This document shows positions 1 through 6,453 of a DNA stretch of 12,544 nucleotides, piece by piece. The translations under genes were made by a program, and so were the position numbers. The notes beneath the pieces are model-generated. The model was not told where the DNA came from and made no database searches. It saw only the letters and a program-made list of their open reading frames with translations. How positions within the stretch are numbered: the stretch's first letter is position 1; each line of letters opens with the position of its first letter. The DNA comes from Actinomycetes bacterium (GTDB taxonomy: Bacteria > Actinomycetota > Actinomycetes > Propionibacteriales > Propionibacteriaceae), in NCBI GenBank assembly GCA_023437345.1, contig JAEZGC010000150.1:1-12544 (forward strand), read 5' to 3'.

Positions 1-104
1 TGCTCAGCCCGCAGCACGCGAAGGTCTGGTACCAGACCGTGGTGGCGTTCCTGTCCGAGCACGTGCTCGGACGGCCGGTCGAGCTTCCGGCTACGTTGGG
101 CTGA
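1..104 (+). CDS. C-terminal end of an S9-family (prolyl oligopeptidase-type) serine peptidase, partial
   Basis: The reading frame is open from the left edge (first whole codon at base 3) to TGA at 102-104. It encodes 33 residues beginning LSPQHAKVWYQTVVAFLSEH and ending in a short loop. A 'xPQHAxxWYxTVxAFLxxHVLG' ending is the usual last helix of S9 dipeptidyl/acylaminoacyl peptidases, and the histidine of the catalytic triad normally lies just before it, outside this window. The enzyme would cleave short peptides. The start, catalytic serine and aspartate cannot be seen. The last 14 bases overlap the 3' end of the opposite-strand gene. The call rests only on the tail signature, so the family is likely but not proven. 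Confidence 0.68.
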   Translation, partial: LSPQHAKVWYQTVVAFLSEHVLGRPVELPATLG

Positions 105-450
105 TCACGGTCTCGGCCGGCAGGCCGGCCACCGCGGCGAGGATCGACTCGCGGGCGTCGCCCGCGGTGGCGGGCAGCACCGCGATGCCCATCCGTTCCA
201 GCATCTGCGCCATGCCCGGCCCGACGTGGTCGACGACTATGGCGGAGATGCCCTGCTCCTTGAGGAACCTCACCACCCGGGCGTGGTGGGAGCCGTGGCT
301 GCCGGCGTCGTGGGACTCGTCCCAGCCGACCTCGTGGATGGTCCAGGACGTCACCCGCGGGCCGGTGACCTCGGCGACGCCCAGCCAGTGGGCCCTTCCC
401 CAGGCGCCGGCGGTCCGGCCGTCGACAGTGACGGGTGTGGCGACTATCAC
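91..450 (-). CDS. NifX/NifB-type (dinitrogenase FeMo-cofactor domain, PF02579-like) small protein
   Basis: This is a 119-residue single-domain protein opening with strand MIVATPVTVDG, a loop GRTAGAWGRAHW, and later strand AIVVDHVGPGM plus GIAVLPATAGDA. That is the ribonuclease-H-like NifX/NafY fold seen in stand-alone proteins of about 110 residues in organisms without nitrogenase. Family members bind or carry iron-sulfur or FeMo-type clusters; the role here is unknown. A His-rich loop (residues 47-56, with H47, H52, H55 and H56) could bind metal. I chose GTG at 448-450 because AGGAG (minus strand, 458-462) sits seven bases before it; a TTG five codons upstream would swallow that ribosome site. 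It lies downstream of the iron operon but is separated by a hairpin and its own -10 motif. The 3' end overlaps the peptidase gene. Confidence 0.78.
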   Translation of the reverse strand: MIVATPVTVDGRTAGAWGRAHWLGVAEVTGPRVTSWTIHEVGWDESHDAGSHGSHHARVVRFLKEQGISAIVVDHVGPGMAQMLERMGIAVLPATAGDARESILAAVAGLPAETVISPT

Positions 451-491
451 GAGGGCGCTCCTCAACGTTGTGGGCGGTCTGTGTGGGACCC

Positions 492-497
492 ATCGTA
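492..497 (-). promoter_or_regulatory. Probable -10 element for the NifX-like gene
   Basis: Read on the minus strand this is TACGAT, matching the actinobacterial TANNNT -10 pattern. It would start a transcript near base 485, leaving a leader of about 35 bases that contains the AGGAG ribosome site at 458-462. No good -35 hexamer is visible at 16-18 bases spacing. The same hexamer precedes the membrane-protein gene at 10835. Confidence 0.4.
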
Positions 498-526
498 GGA
501 GGCGCGCCGGATGGTCGTGACCAAAC

Positions 527-546
527 GGCGTCCGGCCGCGGACGCC
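527..546 (-). terminator. GC-rich hairpin ending the iron-uptake operon
   Basis: GGCGTCCG (527-534) and CGGACGCC (539-546) form an exact 8-bp stem with a 4-base loop. On the minus strand the hairpin begins six bases after the siderophore-interacting protein stop codon and is followed by GTTTGG, only a weak U-run. Position and stem strength suggest a transcription terminator of the U-poor actinobacterial kind. Confidence 0.6.
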
Positions 547-552
547 CCGCTG

Positions 553-1440
553 TCACATCTCCGGTCTGCCGCAGCGCCAGTAGCCCATGAATGCCACCGA
601 TCGGCGGTCGAGTCCCAACTCGCCGACCAGGTGCCGGCGTAGCGCCTTGATGGCGCCCGCCTCCCCGGCCAGCCAGGCGTACAGCGGGGTCGAGCTCAAT
701 GCGGCACCGCCTCGGGCGCCGCGCGGGGCCTCCCACAGGATGCCGCTGTCGACGTCCACCTCCTCGACCGGGTGGGTGTCGCCGGGCGGGGCGAGCTCGG
801 ACGCGGCCCGGCTCCCCTGGGCGACCAGCGCCTCGCCGGGCGGACGGCCGTCCCGGGCGAACACCCTGACGTCGAAGCCGGGGTGCCGGGGCAGGTAGGC
901 GACGTCGGCGGGGTCTGGCACCTCCAGGACGACGATGCCGCGGGCGTCGTCCGGCAGCTGCTCAAGGATGGCCGCGATCGCCGGGGCGGCGGTCTCGTCC
1001 CCGGCCAGCAGGTAGCTGCCGGTCCTGGCGGGCGGCAGGAAGTCGACGCCGCCGTACTCCGCTGCGGAATCGGTGGTCGGCCCCAGCAGGATCACCTCGT
1101 CGCCCACCCCTGCCTCGGCGATCCACGCCGACGCGGGGCCGGCGACCGGGTGGACCACCATGTCGACGTCGACCTCGCCGGGGCGTACCTTGCGCACCGT
1201 GTAGGTGCGGAACGGCGGACGTGCCTCGTCGGGCAGTTCGCGCCAGCGCAGGAACCAGTCCTCGCCGCGCGGGAAGTCGGCAAGGTCGACCTGCGGCAGT
1301 GGCAGGACTACCTTGATCCGCTGGTCCCAGCCCGGATCGCGCCACCGGGCCAGGCTCTCCCCGGCGAAGGTGAAGCGGCGGAAGCTCGGGGTCACGTCGG
1401 TGACCCGCGCAACGCGGACTGGGAAGAAGTCGAAGCTCAT
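553..1440 (-). CDS. Siderophore-interacting protein (FAD-dependent ferric-siderophore reductase, ViuB/MxcB-like)
   Basis: This 295-residue cytoplasmic flavoprotein is predicted to reduce the imported ferric siderophore with NAD(P)H so that Fe(II) is released. The N-terminal FAD domain has the FRRFTFAGESL strand and the flavin motif RTYTVR (residues 78-83). The C-terminal nucleotide-binding domain has LLAGDETAAPAI (about 144-155), LAGE (257-260) and the family's closing GYWRCG (286-291). The length is typical. The ATG at 1438-1440 overlaps the ATPase stop by four bases (ATGA), fixing the start and indicating translational coupling as the last gene of the iron operon. The same frame stays open far upstream, but that stretch is Arg/Pro-rich shadow of the ATPase gene. 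The siderophore itself cannot be told from the sequence. Confidence 0.93.
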   Translation of the reverse strand: MSFDFFPVRVARVTDVTPSFRRFTFAGESLARWRDPGWDQRIKVVLPLPQVDLADFPRGEDWFLRWRELPDEARPPFRTYTVRKVRPGEVDVDMVVHPVAGPASAWIAEAGVGDEVILLGPTTDSAAEYGGVDFLPPARTGSYLLAGDETAAPAIAAILEQLPDDARGIVVLEVPDPADVAYLPRHPGFDVRVFARDGRPPGEALVAQGSRAASELAPPGDTHPVEEVDVDSGILWEAPRGARGGAALSSTPLYAWLAGEAGAIKALRRHLVGELGLDRRSVAFMGYWRCGRPEM

Positions 1441-2306
1441 GCGGCTGTCCCGGCGGCCACCGCGACCGGCGCCGCGGCAGGGCCCAGGGCGAGGGCGGCG
1501 CTGCCCGGCTCGACGTGGTGACGCCCGCGGGGCAGCACCATCGGCGCACCAGAGACGGGATCTGTCACCACGAGCGAGTCCAGCCCGAACACCTGGCGGA
1601 CCAGGTCGGGGGTGATGATCGCTGCCGGGCTGTCGCTGGCCACCACCCGGCCTTCGTGGACGGCGACCATGTGGTCGGCGTACCGGGCCGCAAGGTTGAT
1701 GTCGTGAAGCACCATCACGATGGTCGTGCCGCGCTGCCGGTTCAGGTCGGTCAGCAGGTCGAGGATCTCGACCTGGTGGGTGACGTCGAGGAAGGTGGTC
1801 GGCTCGTCCAGCAGCAGGATGTCGGTCTGCTGGGCCAGCGCCATGGCGACCCAGACCCGCTGCCGCTGGCCGCCGGACAGCTCGTCGACATTGCGGTCGG
1901 CGAGGTCGGCGATGCCGGTCGCGGCCAGCGCCTCGGCGACGGCCTTGTCGTCGGCCCCGCTGGTGCCGCCGAACCACCGCTGGTGGGGGTGGCGGCCGCG
2001 TCCGACCAGGTCGGCCACGACTATCCCCTCCGGCGCGATCGGGGACTGCGGCAGCAGGCCGAGCGACCTGGCGAGCTGGCGGGTGGGCAGCCGGTGGATG
2101 TCGCTGCCGTCCAGCAGCACGTTGCCCCCGGACGGGGTCAGCAGCCGCGCGAGCGTCTTCAGCAGGGTCGACTTGCCACACGCGTTGGCGCCGATGATGG
2201 CGGTCACCTGGCCGGCGGGGATCGTCAGGTCGATCCCGTCGACGACGGTGCGGACGCCGTAGCCGGCGACCAGGTGCTGGGCAGCGAGGGTGTGGTGAAT
2301 GGTCAC
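1437..2306 (-). CDS. Iron-siderophore ABC transporter, ATP-binding subunit (FepC/FecE-like)
   Basis: This 289-residue ATPase powers the FecCD importer from the cytoplasmic face. Visible motifs are Walker A GANACGKS (39-46), Q-loop LLPQS (Q87), signature LSGGQ (143-147), Walker B ILLLDE (163-168), D-loop FLD (172-174) and switch histidine H201 (VLHD). The usual GPNGCGKS is GANACGKS here, but the defining glycines, lysine and serine remain, so it should hydrolyse ATP. The last 25 or so residues are an Ala/Val-rich extension beyond the normal end of such subunits. The start is GTG at 2304-2306, preceded at six bases by a clear GGAGG (2313-2317) and overlapping the upstream permease stop as GTGA; an ATGA overlap leads into the reductase gene downstream. 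Confidence 0.95.
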   Translation of the reverse strand: MTIHHTLAAQHLVAGYGVRTVVDGIDLTIPAGQVTAIIGANACGKSTLLKTLARLLTPSGGNVLLDGSDIHRLPTRQLARSLGLLPQSPIAPEGIVVADLVGRGRHPHQRWFGGTSGADDKAVAEALAATGIADLADRNVDELSGGQRQRVWVAMALAQQTDILLLDEPTTFLDVTHQVEILDLLTDLNRQRGTTIVMVLHDINLAARYADHMVAVHEGRVVASDSPAAIITPDLVRQVFGLDSLVVTDPVSGAPMVLPRGRHHVEPGSAALALGPAAAPVAVAAGTAA

Positions 2307-3337
2307 GCGGAACCTCCGGCGCGGTTGATACGGGCGAGCAGGACGATCAGGTACGGGGCGCCGAGGATGCCGGTGACGACACCCACCGGGAACCGGGTGG
2401 AGAAGGCGAACTGGCCGAGCAGGTCGGCGCCCAGCACGAGGGCGGCGCCGACCAGCGCGGCGGGCAGCAGGACCGGTGCGCCGGGGCCGGCCAGGCGGGT
2501 GGCGATCGGTCCGGCGAGGAAGGCGACGAATGCGATCGGGCCGGTTGTGGCGGTGGCGAAGGCGACCAGGCCGACGGCGGCGAGAACCAGGACGATCCGG
2601 ACGGGGTCGACCCGGACGCCCAGGGCGGCTGCCGTGTGGTCGCCGAATTGCAGCGCCCGCAGGTCACGGCCGAGCAGCAGCAGCCCGCCACCCAGCACCG
2701 CGACGGCGATCGCCAGCGGCCCGATCTCCTCCATCCGGGTGCCGTTCAGGCTGCCGGTCAGCCAGCGCACCGCGGTGGGAACCTCCCAGGCGGACGCGTT
2801 GAGCAGCAGGTAGGACACCACCGAGTCCAGCATCGCCCCGACCCCGATGCCGATCAGGATGAGCCGTCCGCCGCCCGACTCGCCGCCGCGCGCCAGCCAT
2901 GCGATCAGCCCTGCGGTGAGCAGGCCGGCTGCCACCGCGACCACCGAGACCACAGGGCCGCTCCACTTGAGCACGAGGATGCACCACACCGCGGCGGCGC
3001 TGGCGCCGGCGGAGATGCCGATGATGTCGGGGCTGGCCAGGGGGTTGCGCAGCATGGTCTGGAACGTGGCGCCGGCGGCGCCGAACGCCAGCCCGGCGAG
3101 CAGGCCGGCCAGCGCCCGCGGCAGCCGGAGCGTCCCGATGGCGAAGGACGCCCCCTTGACCTGCTCGCCGGCCAGGACGCTGAGCACGTCCGACAGCGGG
3201 TAGACGGTCTCCCCGAGGACGAGCATCGCCACGACGAGGCCGAGCACCAGCACGGCCAGGCCGCCGGCGGCCACCCGGCGACGGCGGGAGCGGGTCCGCC
3301 GGCCGGCGACCACGCGCTCGAGGGCGAGGGCGGTCAC
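2303..3337 (-). CDS. Iron-siderophore ABC transporter, FecCD-family permease (FepG-like)
   Basis: This 344-residue inner-membrane permease is the second of two paired FecCD subunits; members of this family have about ten transmembrane helices. It has a basic N-terminus (residues 8-21) before the first helix (about 25-43). Family blocks are RLPRALAGLLAG (71-82), QTMLRNPLASPDIIGISAGA (93-112), GPIAFVAFLAGPIATRL (266-282) and FPVGVVTGILGAPYLIVLL (316-334). The block at 266-282 has AGP where most paralogues have VPH, a variation I recall in FepG-type subunits. I chose GTG at 3335-3337 because it forms a GTGA overlap with the upstream permease stop; the frame continues upstream only as Arg/Pro-rich shadow. 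No good ribosome site precedes it, so translation probably depends on coupling. Confidence 0.93.
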   Translation of the reverse strand: MTALALERVVAGRRTRSRRRRVAAGGLAVLVLGLVVAMLVLGETVYPLSDVLSVLAGEQVKGASFAIGTLRLPRALAGLLAGLAFGAAGATFQTMLRNPLASPDIIGISAGASAAAVWCILVLKWSGPVVSVVAVAAGLLTAGLIAWLARGGESGGGRLILIGIGVGAMLDSVVSYLLLNASAWEVPTAVRWLTGSLNGTRMEEIGPLAIAVAVLGGGLLLLGRDLRALQFGDHTAAALGVRVDPVRIVLVLAAVGLVAFATATTGPIAFVAFLAGPIATRLAGPGAPVLLPAALVGAALVLGADLLGQFAFSTRFPVGVVTGILGAPYLIVLLARINRAGGSA

Positions 3338-4383
3338 AGCGCACGCGTCCGGGTGCGGCGGGCGATGGCGATCAGGACGGGGGCGCCCAGCAGGGCTGTG
3401 ACGACGCCGGCCTCGAGCTCGCCGGGCCGCCCGGCGACCCGGCCGACGACGTCGGACAGGGTGAGCACGGCGGCCCCGCCGATGGCCGACAGCGGGAGGA
3501 TCCAGCGCTGGTCGGGACCGGTGAGGAGCCGGACCGCGTGCGGCACCATCAGTCCGACGAAAGCGATCGGCCCGGTCACCGCCGTGGCCGCCCCGCACAG
3601 CAGGACGGCCGCCGCCCCGGCGATCAGCCGGATCCGGCCGGGGCGCACGCCGAGGCCGGCGGCGGTGTCGTCGCCAAGGGCCAGGACGTTGAGCGGCCGG
3701 CCGCAGAGCGCGGCGACCAGCGCACCGACGGCCAGGAACGGGGCGACGGTGAGCATCCCTTCCCAGGTGGCGCCACCGACGCCGCCGACCTGCCAGAACC
3801 GGAAGATGGTCATCACGTCGATCCGGGGCAGCAGGATCGCGCTGACCAGCGAGGACAGTGCGGCGGTGGTGGCGGCCCCGGCCAGGGCGAGCTTGACCGG
3901 GGTGGCGCCGCCGCGTCCCATCGAGCCGATCAGGTAGACGAAGACCGCAGTGAGGCCTGCCCCGGCCAGGGCGAGCCAGAGGTACTGCTGCAGGCTGGTG
4001 ATGCCGGCGAACGCGATGCCGGCCACCACGAACAGCGATGCCCCGGTGTTGACCCCCAGGATGCCGGGGTCGGCCAGCGGGTTGCGGGTGACCGCCTGCA
4101 GGAGCGCCCCTGCCACCCCGAGGGCGGCACCCGCCAGCAGGGCCAGCACGGTCCGCGGCACGCGCTCGCGGACAGCTATCGCCGCCACCGCCTGCGGATC
4201 GGCCCCGAACAGGCCGTCGATGACGTCGACCAGGCCGACCTCGCGCGCCCCGAAGGCCACCGAGGCGATCACGCAGGCCAGCAGCACAAGGCCGCCGACC
4301 AGGACCGCCGAGCCGCGCCGCGACCGTCCGGCACCCGCCGCGGGGGCGGGCGCCGGTTCGGTCTTCGGCGCGGTGAGGATCAT
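3334..4383 (-). CDS. Iron-siderophore ABC transporter, FecCD-family permease (FepD-like)
   Basis: This 349-residue inner-membrane permease is the first of the pair and is expected to form a heterodimer with the next gene product, docking with the lipoprotein receptor outside and the ATPase inside. After an Ala/Pro-rich cytoplasmic start (1-24), the first helix spans about 26-44. Family blocks are RVPRTVLALLAG (74-85), QAVTRNPLADPGILGVNTGA (96-115), GPIAFVGLMVPHAVRLL (271-287) and PGELEAGVVTALLGAPVLI (320-338). ATG at 4381-4383 overlaps the receptor stop as ATGA; GTGA closes the downstream junction. The paired paralogues share block order but differ enough that recent duplication is unlikely. 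Confidence 0.94.
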   Translation of the reverse strand: MILTAPKTEPAPAPAAGAGRSRRGSAVLVGGLVLLACVIASVAFGAREVGLVDVIDGLFGADPQAVAAIAVRERVPRTVLALLAGAALGVAGALLQAVTRNPLADPGILGVNTGASLFVVAGIAFAGITSLQQYLWLALAGAGLTAVFVYLIGSMGRGGATPVKLALAGAATTAALSSLVSAILLPRIDVMTIFRFWQVGGVGGATWEGMLTVAPFLAVGALVAALCGRPLNVLALGDDTAAGLGVRPGRIRLIAGAAAVLLCGAATAVTGPIAFVGLMVPHAVRLLTGPDQRWILPLSAIGGAAVLTLSDVVGRVAGRPGELEAGVVTALLGAPVLIAIARRTRTRAL

Positions 4384-5423
4384 GCCTTGTCGGCCGCCGC
4401 AGCGATCAGGCCGAGGTACTGGTCCAGCCCCCAGGACAGCGACAGCGCGCTGGGCGGGGAGACCGCCGCGGACAGCGGGCTGCCGTCCTCGATCAGCGCG
4501 ACCGAGCCGCGCTTGATGGCGGGGATGGCGCCCAGCAGCGGGTCGGCCTGCAGCTGGGTGAGCAGTTCCGGCGTGCCGTAGGTGACTACCACGTCGACGT
4601 CGGACAGCGTGTCGGCGTTCTCCGCGCTGATGTTCTCGTAGAAGGAGGTGGACCCCTCCGACAGCTTCTTCACGCTGTCTGCAGCGGTCAGCCCGAGGTC
4701 GGTGAGGTAGGCGGCGCGGGCGTCGTTGGTGGTGTACACGCCCACGGTGCCGAAATCGGTCGGGTTCAGGTAGAGAAAGGCTGTCGTCTTCCCGGCCAGC
4801 TGGGGGTAGCCGGCGACCGCGTCGGCGATCTTGGCCTCGAGGTCGGCGATCAGGGCGTCACCCTCGGCCGCCATCCCCATCCCGGCGGCGTCGACCTTGA
4901 TGGTGTCGCGCCACGACGTCCCCCACGACAGGCCGGGGTAGGCGATGGTGGGCGCGATCTCGGTGAGGGTGTCGTACTCCTCCTGGGTGATCCCGGACAG
5001 TCCGGCCAGGATCACGTCGGGGGTGACGTCGTTGACGGCCTCGAAGTTGATCCCGTCGGTCTCGTCGAACAGCGTCGGGGTCTCGGCGTTCAGCTCGGCC
5101 AGCCGCGCTGCCGTCCACTCGTGGAGGCCGCTGCCGTCTGTGACGCCGTAGGTCTGGGCGGCGAAGCCCACCGGGACCACCCCGAGCGCCAGGGCGACAT
5201 CGTGGTTGGACCACGCGACGGTGGCGACCCGCTCCGGCTTCGACTCGATGACGGTCTCGCCGAAGGCGTGCGTGACGGTGACCGGGAAGGTGGCGGCGCC
5301 GGCGGCAGCCGACGGGGTCTCGCCGACGGGCTGGCTGGCGGCCGGGGACCCGGTCGTGGCACAGGCGGACAGCGTGAGCGCCAGGCCGGCGGCCAGGAGC
5401 ACGGGGTAGACGGGAACTCGCAT
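4380..5423 (-). CDS. Iron-siderophore ABC transporter substrate-binding lipoprotein (FepB/FhuD-like, PF01497)
   Basis: This 347-residue surface lipoprotein captures the ferric chelate and hands it to the permeases. A hydrophobic signal (about residues 5-19) ends in lipobox LSAC with lipidated Cys21, followed by an Ala/Thr/Ser/Pro-rich linker to about residue 45. The binding domain shows PERVATVAWSNHDVALALGV (63-82), NDVTPDVILAGLSG (131-144), IAPTIAYPG (156-164) and a C-terminal lobe with DVDVVVTYG (275-283). The start ATG (5421-5423) has AGAGG five bases upstream (minus strand); an ATG ten codons earlier would put charged residues and a cysteine before the signal and has no ribosome site. It is the first gene of the operon and lies directly under the iron box. 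The ligand cannot be predicted; no siderophore synthesis gene is in the window. Confidence 0.94.
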   Translation of the reverse strand: MRVPVYPVLLAAGLALTLSACATTGSPAASQPVGETPSAAAGAATFPVTVTHAFGETVIESKPERVATVAWSNHDVALALGVVPVGFAAQTYGVTDGSGLHEWTAARLAELNAETPTLFDETDGINFEAVNDVTPDVILAGLSGITQEEYDTLTEIAPTIAYPGLSWGTSWRDTIKVDAAGMGMAAEGDALIADLEAKIADAVAGYPQLAGKTTAFLYLNPTDFGTVGVYTTNDARAAYLTDLGLTAADSVKKLSEGSTSFYENISAENADTLSDVDVVVTYGTPELLTQLQADPLLGAIPAIKRGSVALIEDGSPLSAAVSPPSALSLSWGLDQYLGLIAAAADKA

Positions 5424-5460
5424 CAGGACCTCTCTGCAGACGACGGCCGCCACGGCTGTC

Positions 5461-5479
5461 GTAGGTAAGGCTTACCTAA
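5461..5479 (-). promoter_or_regulatory. DtxR/IdeR-type iron box
   Basis: On the minus strand this reads TTAGGTAAGCCTTACCTAC, matching 16 of 19 positions of the textbook DtxR/IdeR consensus TTAGGTTAGCCTAACCTAA. Bases 5462-5478 are a perfect inverted repeat (arms TAGGTAAG/CTTACCTA around one central base). It lies 38 bases before the receptor start codon and would overlap the predicted transcription start, so Fe(II)-loaded repressor should block the five-gene operon. The regulator gene is not in the window. Confidence 0.88.
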
Positions 5480-5484
5480 GTCGC

Positions 5485-5513
5485 ACAATATCGCAACCGA
5501 AGCCTGCTCAAAA
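5485..5513 (-). promoter_or_regulatory. Probable promoter of the iron-uptake operon
   Basis: On the minus strand TTTTGA (5508-5513) and TATTGT (5485-5490) are separated by 17 bases, a plausible -35/-10 pair. Transcription would start near 5478, inside the iron box, which fits repression by steric block. The stretch is clearly more AT-rich than its surroundings. An alternative -35 (TTGCGA, 5491-5496) with a -10 inside the box cannot be excluded. Confidence 0.42.
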
Positions 5514-5585
5514 TCGAGATCGCAAATTCGGGTAACCCCGCTGTTGCGAGGGCATGCTGGGACCACCGATGGCAGGGGGGTGGCT

Positions 5586-6395
5586 GTGAGCGAGATTGTT
5601 CCCGACCACATCCACGCGGGCGCCTTCGTCGTCCGCACCGGCGTCACCGAGCAGTCCTGGGTCGACCTGTCAGATCCGCGCCGCCTCGAGTTCGAGTACG
5701 TCAGGCGGATCGCCGAGGCGTTGCAGGCGACGGTGCTGGTGCGGCCCGCCGGCCAGCGACTTCGGGTCGTCCACGTCGGGGGCGGAGGGCTCAGCCTGCC
5801 GCGCTGGGTCGAGTCGGTGCGCCCGCACACCGCCCAGATAGTCCTTGAGCCTGACACGGCGCTGGTCGCTGCGGTCCGCGCCCACCTGCCGCTGCCGCGG
5901 CACAGCGGGATCAAGATCCGCGAGACCGACGGCCGCACCGGGGTCGCCCAGATGCCCGACGACTACGCCGACGTCGTGATCGTCGACGCCTTCGCCGGTG
6001 CCGTGGTGCCTGCCGAACTCGCCACCGTCGAGTTCTTCGAGGACGTTGCGCGGGTGCTCCGCTCCGGCGGCGTGATGGCGATGAACATCGGGGACCGGTC
6101 ACCGTTCCCGTGGGGCCGACGCTGCCTGGCTGGGGTGACCGCGGCCTTCGACCACGTCGCGGTCAGCGCCGAGGTGCCGATCTGGAAGGGCCGCCGGTAC
6201 GGCAACCTCGTCGTCCTCGCCGGGCAGGCTCCGCTGCCGCTGGCGCTGCTGGAGCGGGACCTCACCAGAGCGGCTTTCCCGTACCGGCTGCTGGCCGGCG
6301 GGTCGCTGGCGGCCTGGATCGAGGCTGCGGCGCCGTTCTCGGGCACGGACGCCGCCCCGTCCCCCGACCCGGTCGCCTTCGGGTGGCTGCGCTGA
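5586..6395 (+). CDS. Spermidine-synthase-like / class I SAM-dependent methyltransferase-fold protein
   Basis: This 269-residue soluble protein has a Rossmann-like core. Motif I is VVHVGGGGLSLPRW (61-74), the acidic end of strand 2 is IVLEPD (85-90), then ETDGR (113-117), VVIVDAFAG (130-138) and an RSGGVMAMNIGD strand (159-170). The order matches the SpeE/PABS family, and I recall similar 'GGGxLxLPRY/W' proteins in actinobacteria being annotated as spermidine synthase. However, the GGGDGG loop is GGGGLS, and the D-x-x-D-P catalytic block is VDAFAGAVVP, so real aminopropyl transfer is doubtful; substrate unknown. I chose GTG at 5586 because AGGGGG (5574-5579) lies six bases upstream; another in-frame GTG two codons earlier is possible. 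It is divergent from the iron operon, and a hairpin follows its stop. Confidence 0.75.
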   Translation: MSEIVPDHIHAGAFVVRTGVTEQSWVDLSDPRRLEFEYVRRIAEALQATVLVRPAGQRLRVVHVGGGGLSLPRWVESVRPHTAQIVLEPDTALVAAVRAHLPLPRHSGIKIRETDGRTGVAQMPDDYADVVIVDAFAGAVVPAELATVEFFEDVARVLRSGGVMAMNIGDRSPFPWGRRCLAGVTAAFDHVAVSAEVPIWKGRRYGNLVVLAGQAPLPLALLERDLTRAAFPYRLLAGGSLAAWIEAAAPFSGTDAAPSPDPVAFGWLR

Positions 6396-6397
6396 GC

Positions 6398-6418
6398 CCG
6401 TCCGCGATGGTCGGACGG
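6398..6418 (+). terminator. Hairpin just after the spermidine-synthase-like gene
   Basis: CCGTCCG (6398-6404) and CGGACGG (6412-6418) form an exact 7-bp stem with a 7-base loop, starting two bases after the stop codon. No U-run follows. It sits ahead of the pyrE -10 element, so a U-poor terminator is the likely role. Confidence 0.5.
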
Positions 6419-6440
6419 CAGCAGCGCGACGACCACGTCC

Positions 6441-6446
6441 TAGGGT
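6441..6446 (+). promoter_or_regulatory. -10 element giving a probable leaderless pyrE transcript
   Basis: TAGGGT fits TANNNT and ends seven bases before the pyrE ATG at 6454, the spacing at which transcription would begin on the A of the start codon. No convincing -35 is seen. The same bases include AGGG, which could instead act as a weak ribosome site if transcription starts further upstream. Confidence 0.48.
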
Positions 6447-6453
6447 GTCGCCT

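Noticed and set aside
553..2181. A single 542-codon open frame on the minus strand, suggesting an ATPase-reductase fusion
   Set aside because: The upstream part is Arg/Pro/Gly-rich out-of-frame shadow of the ATPase gene. The reductase begins at its own ATG at 1438-1440 with an ATGA overlap.
2303..3598. Longer N-terminus for the second permease
   Set aside because: Residues before 3337 are Arg-rich shadow of the first permease; the GTGA overlap marks the true start.
2636..4581. Two long plus-strand frames (2636-3937 and 3538-4581) opposite the permeases
   Set aside because: They are typical GC-rich antisense shadows; the minus-strand permeases carry clear family motifs and coupled starts.
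5424..5453. ATG ten codons upstream of the receptor lipoprotein start
   Set aside because: There is no ribosome site, and it adds an extra Cys and charged residues before the signal peptide; the ATG at 5421-5423 has AGAGG at proper spacing.
5423..5938. A 171-codon minus-strand frame across the divergent promoter
   Set aside because: It covers the iron box and promoter and is antisense to the methyltransferase-like gene; composition is shadow-like.
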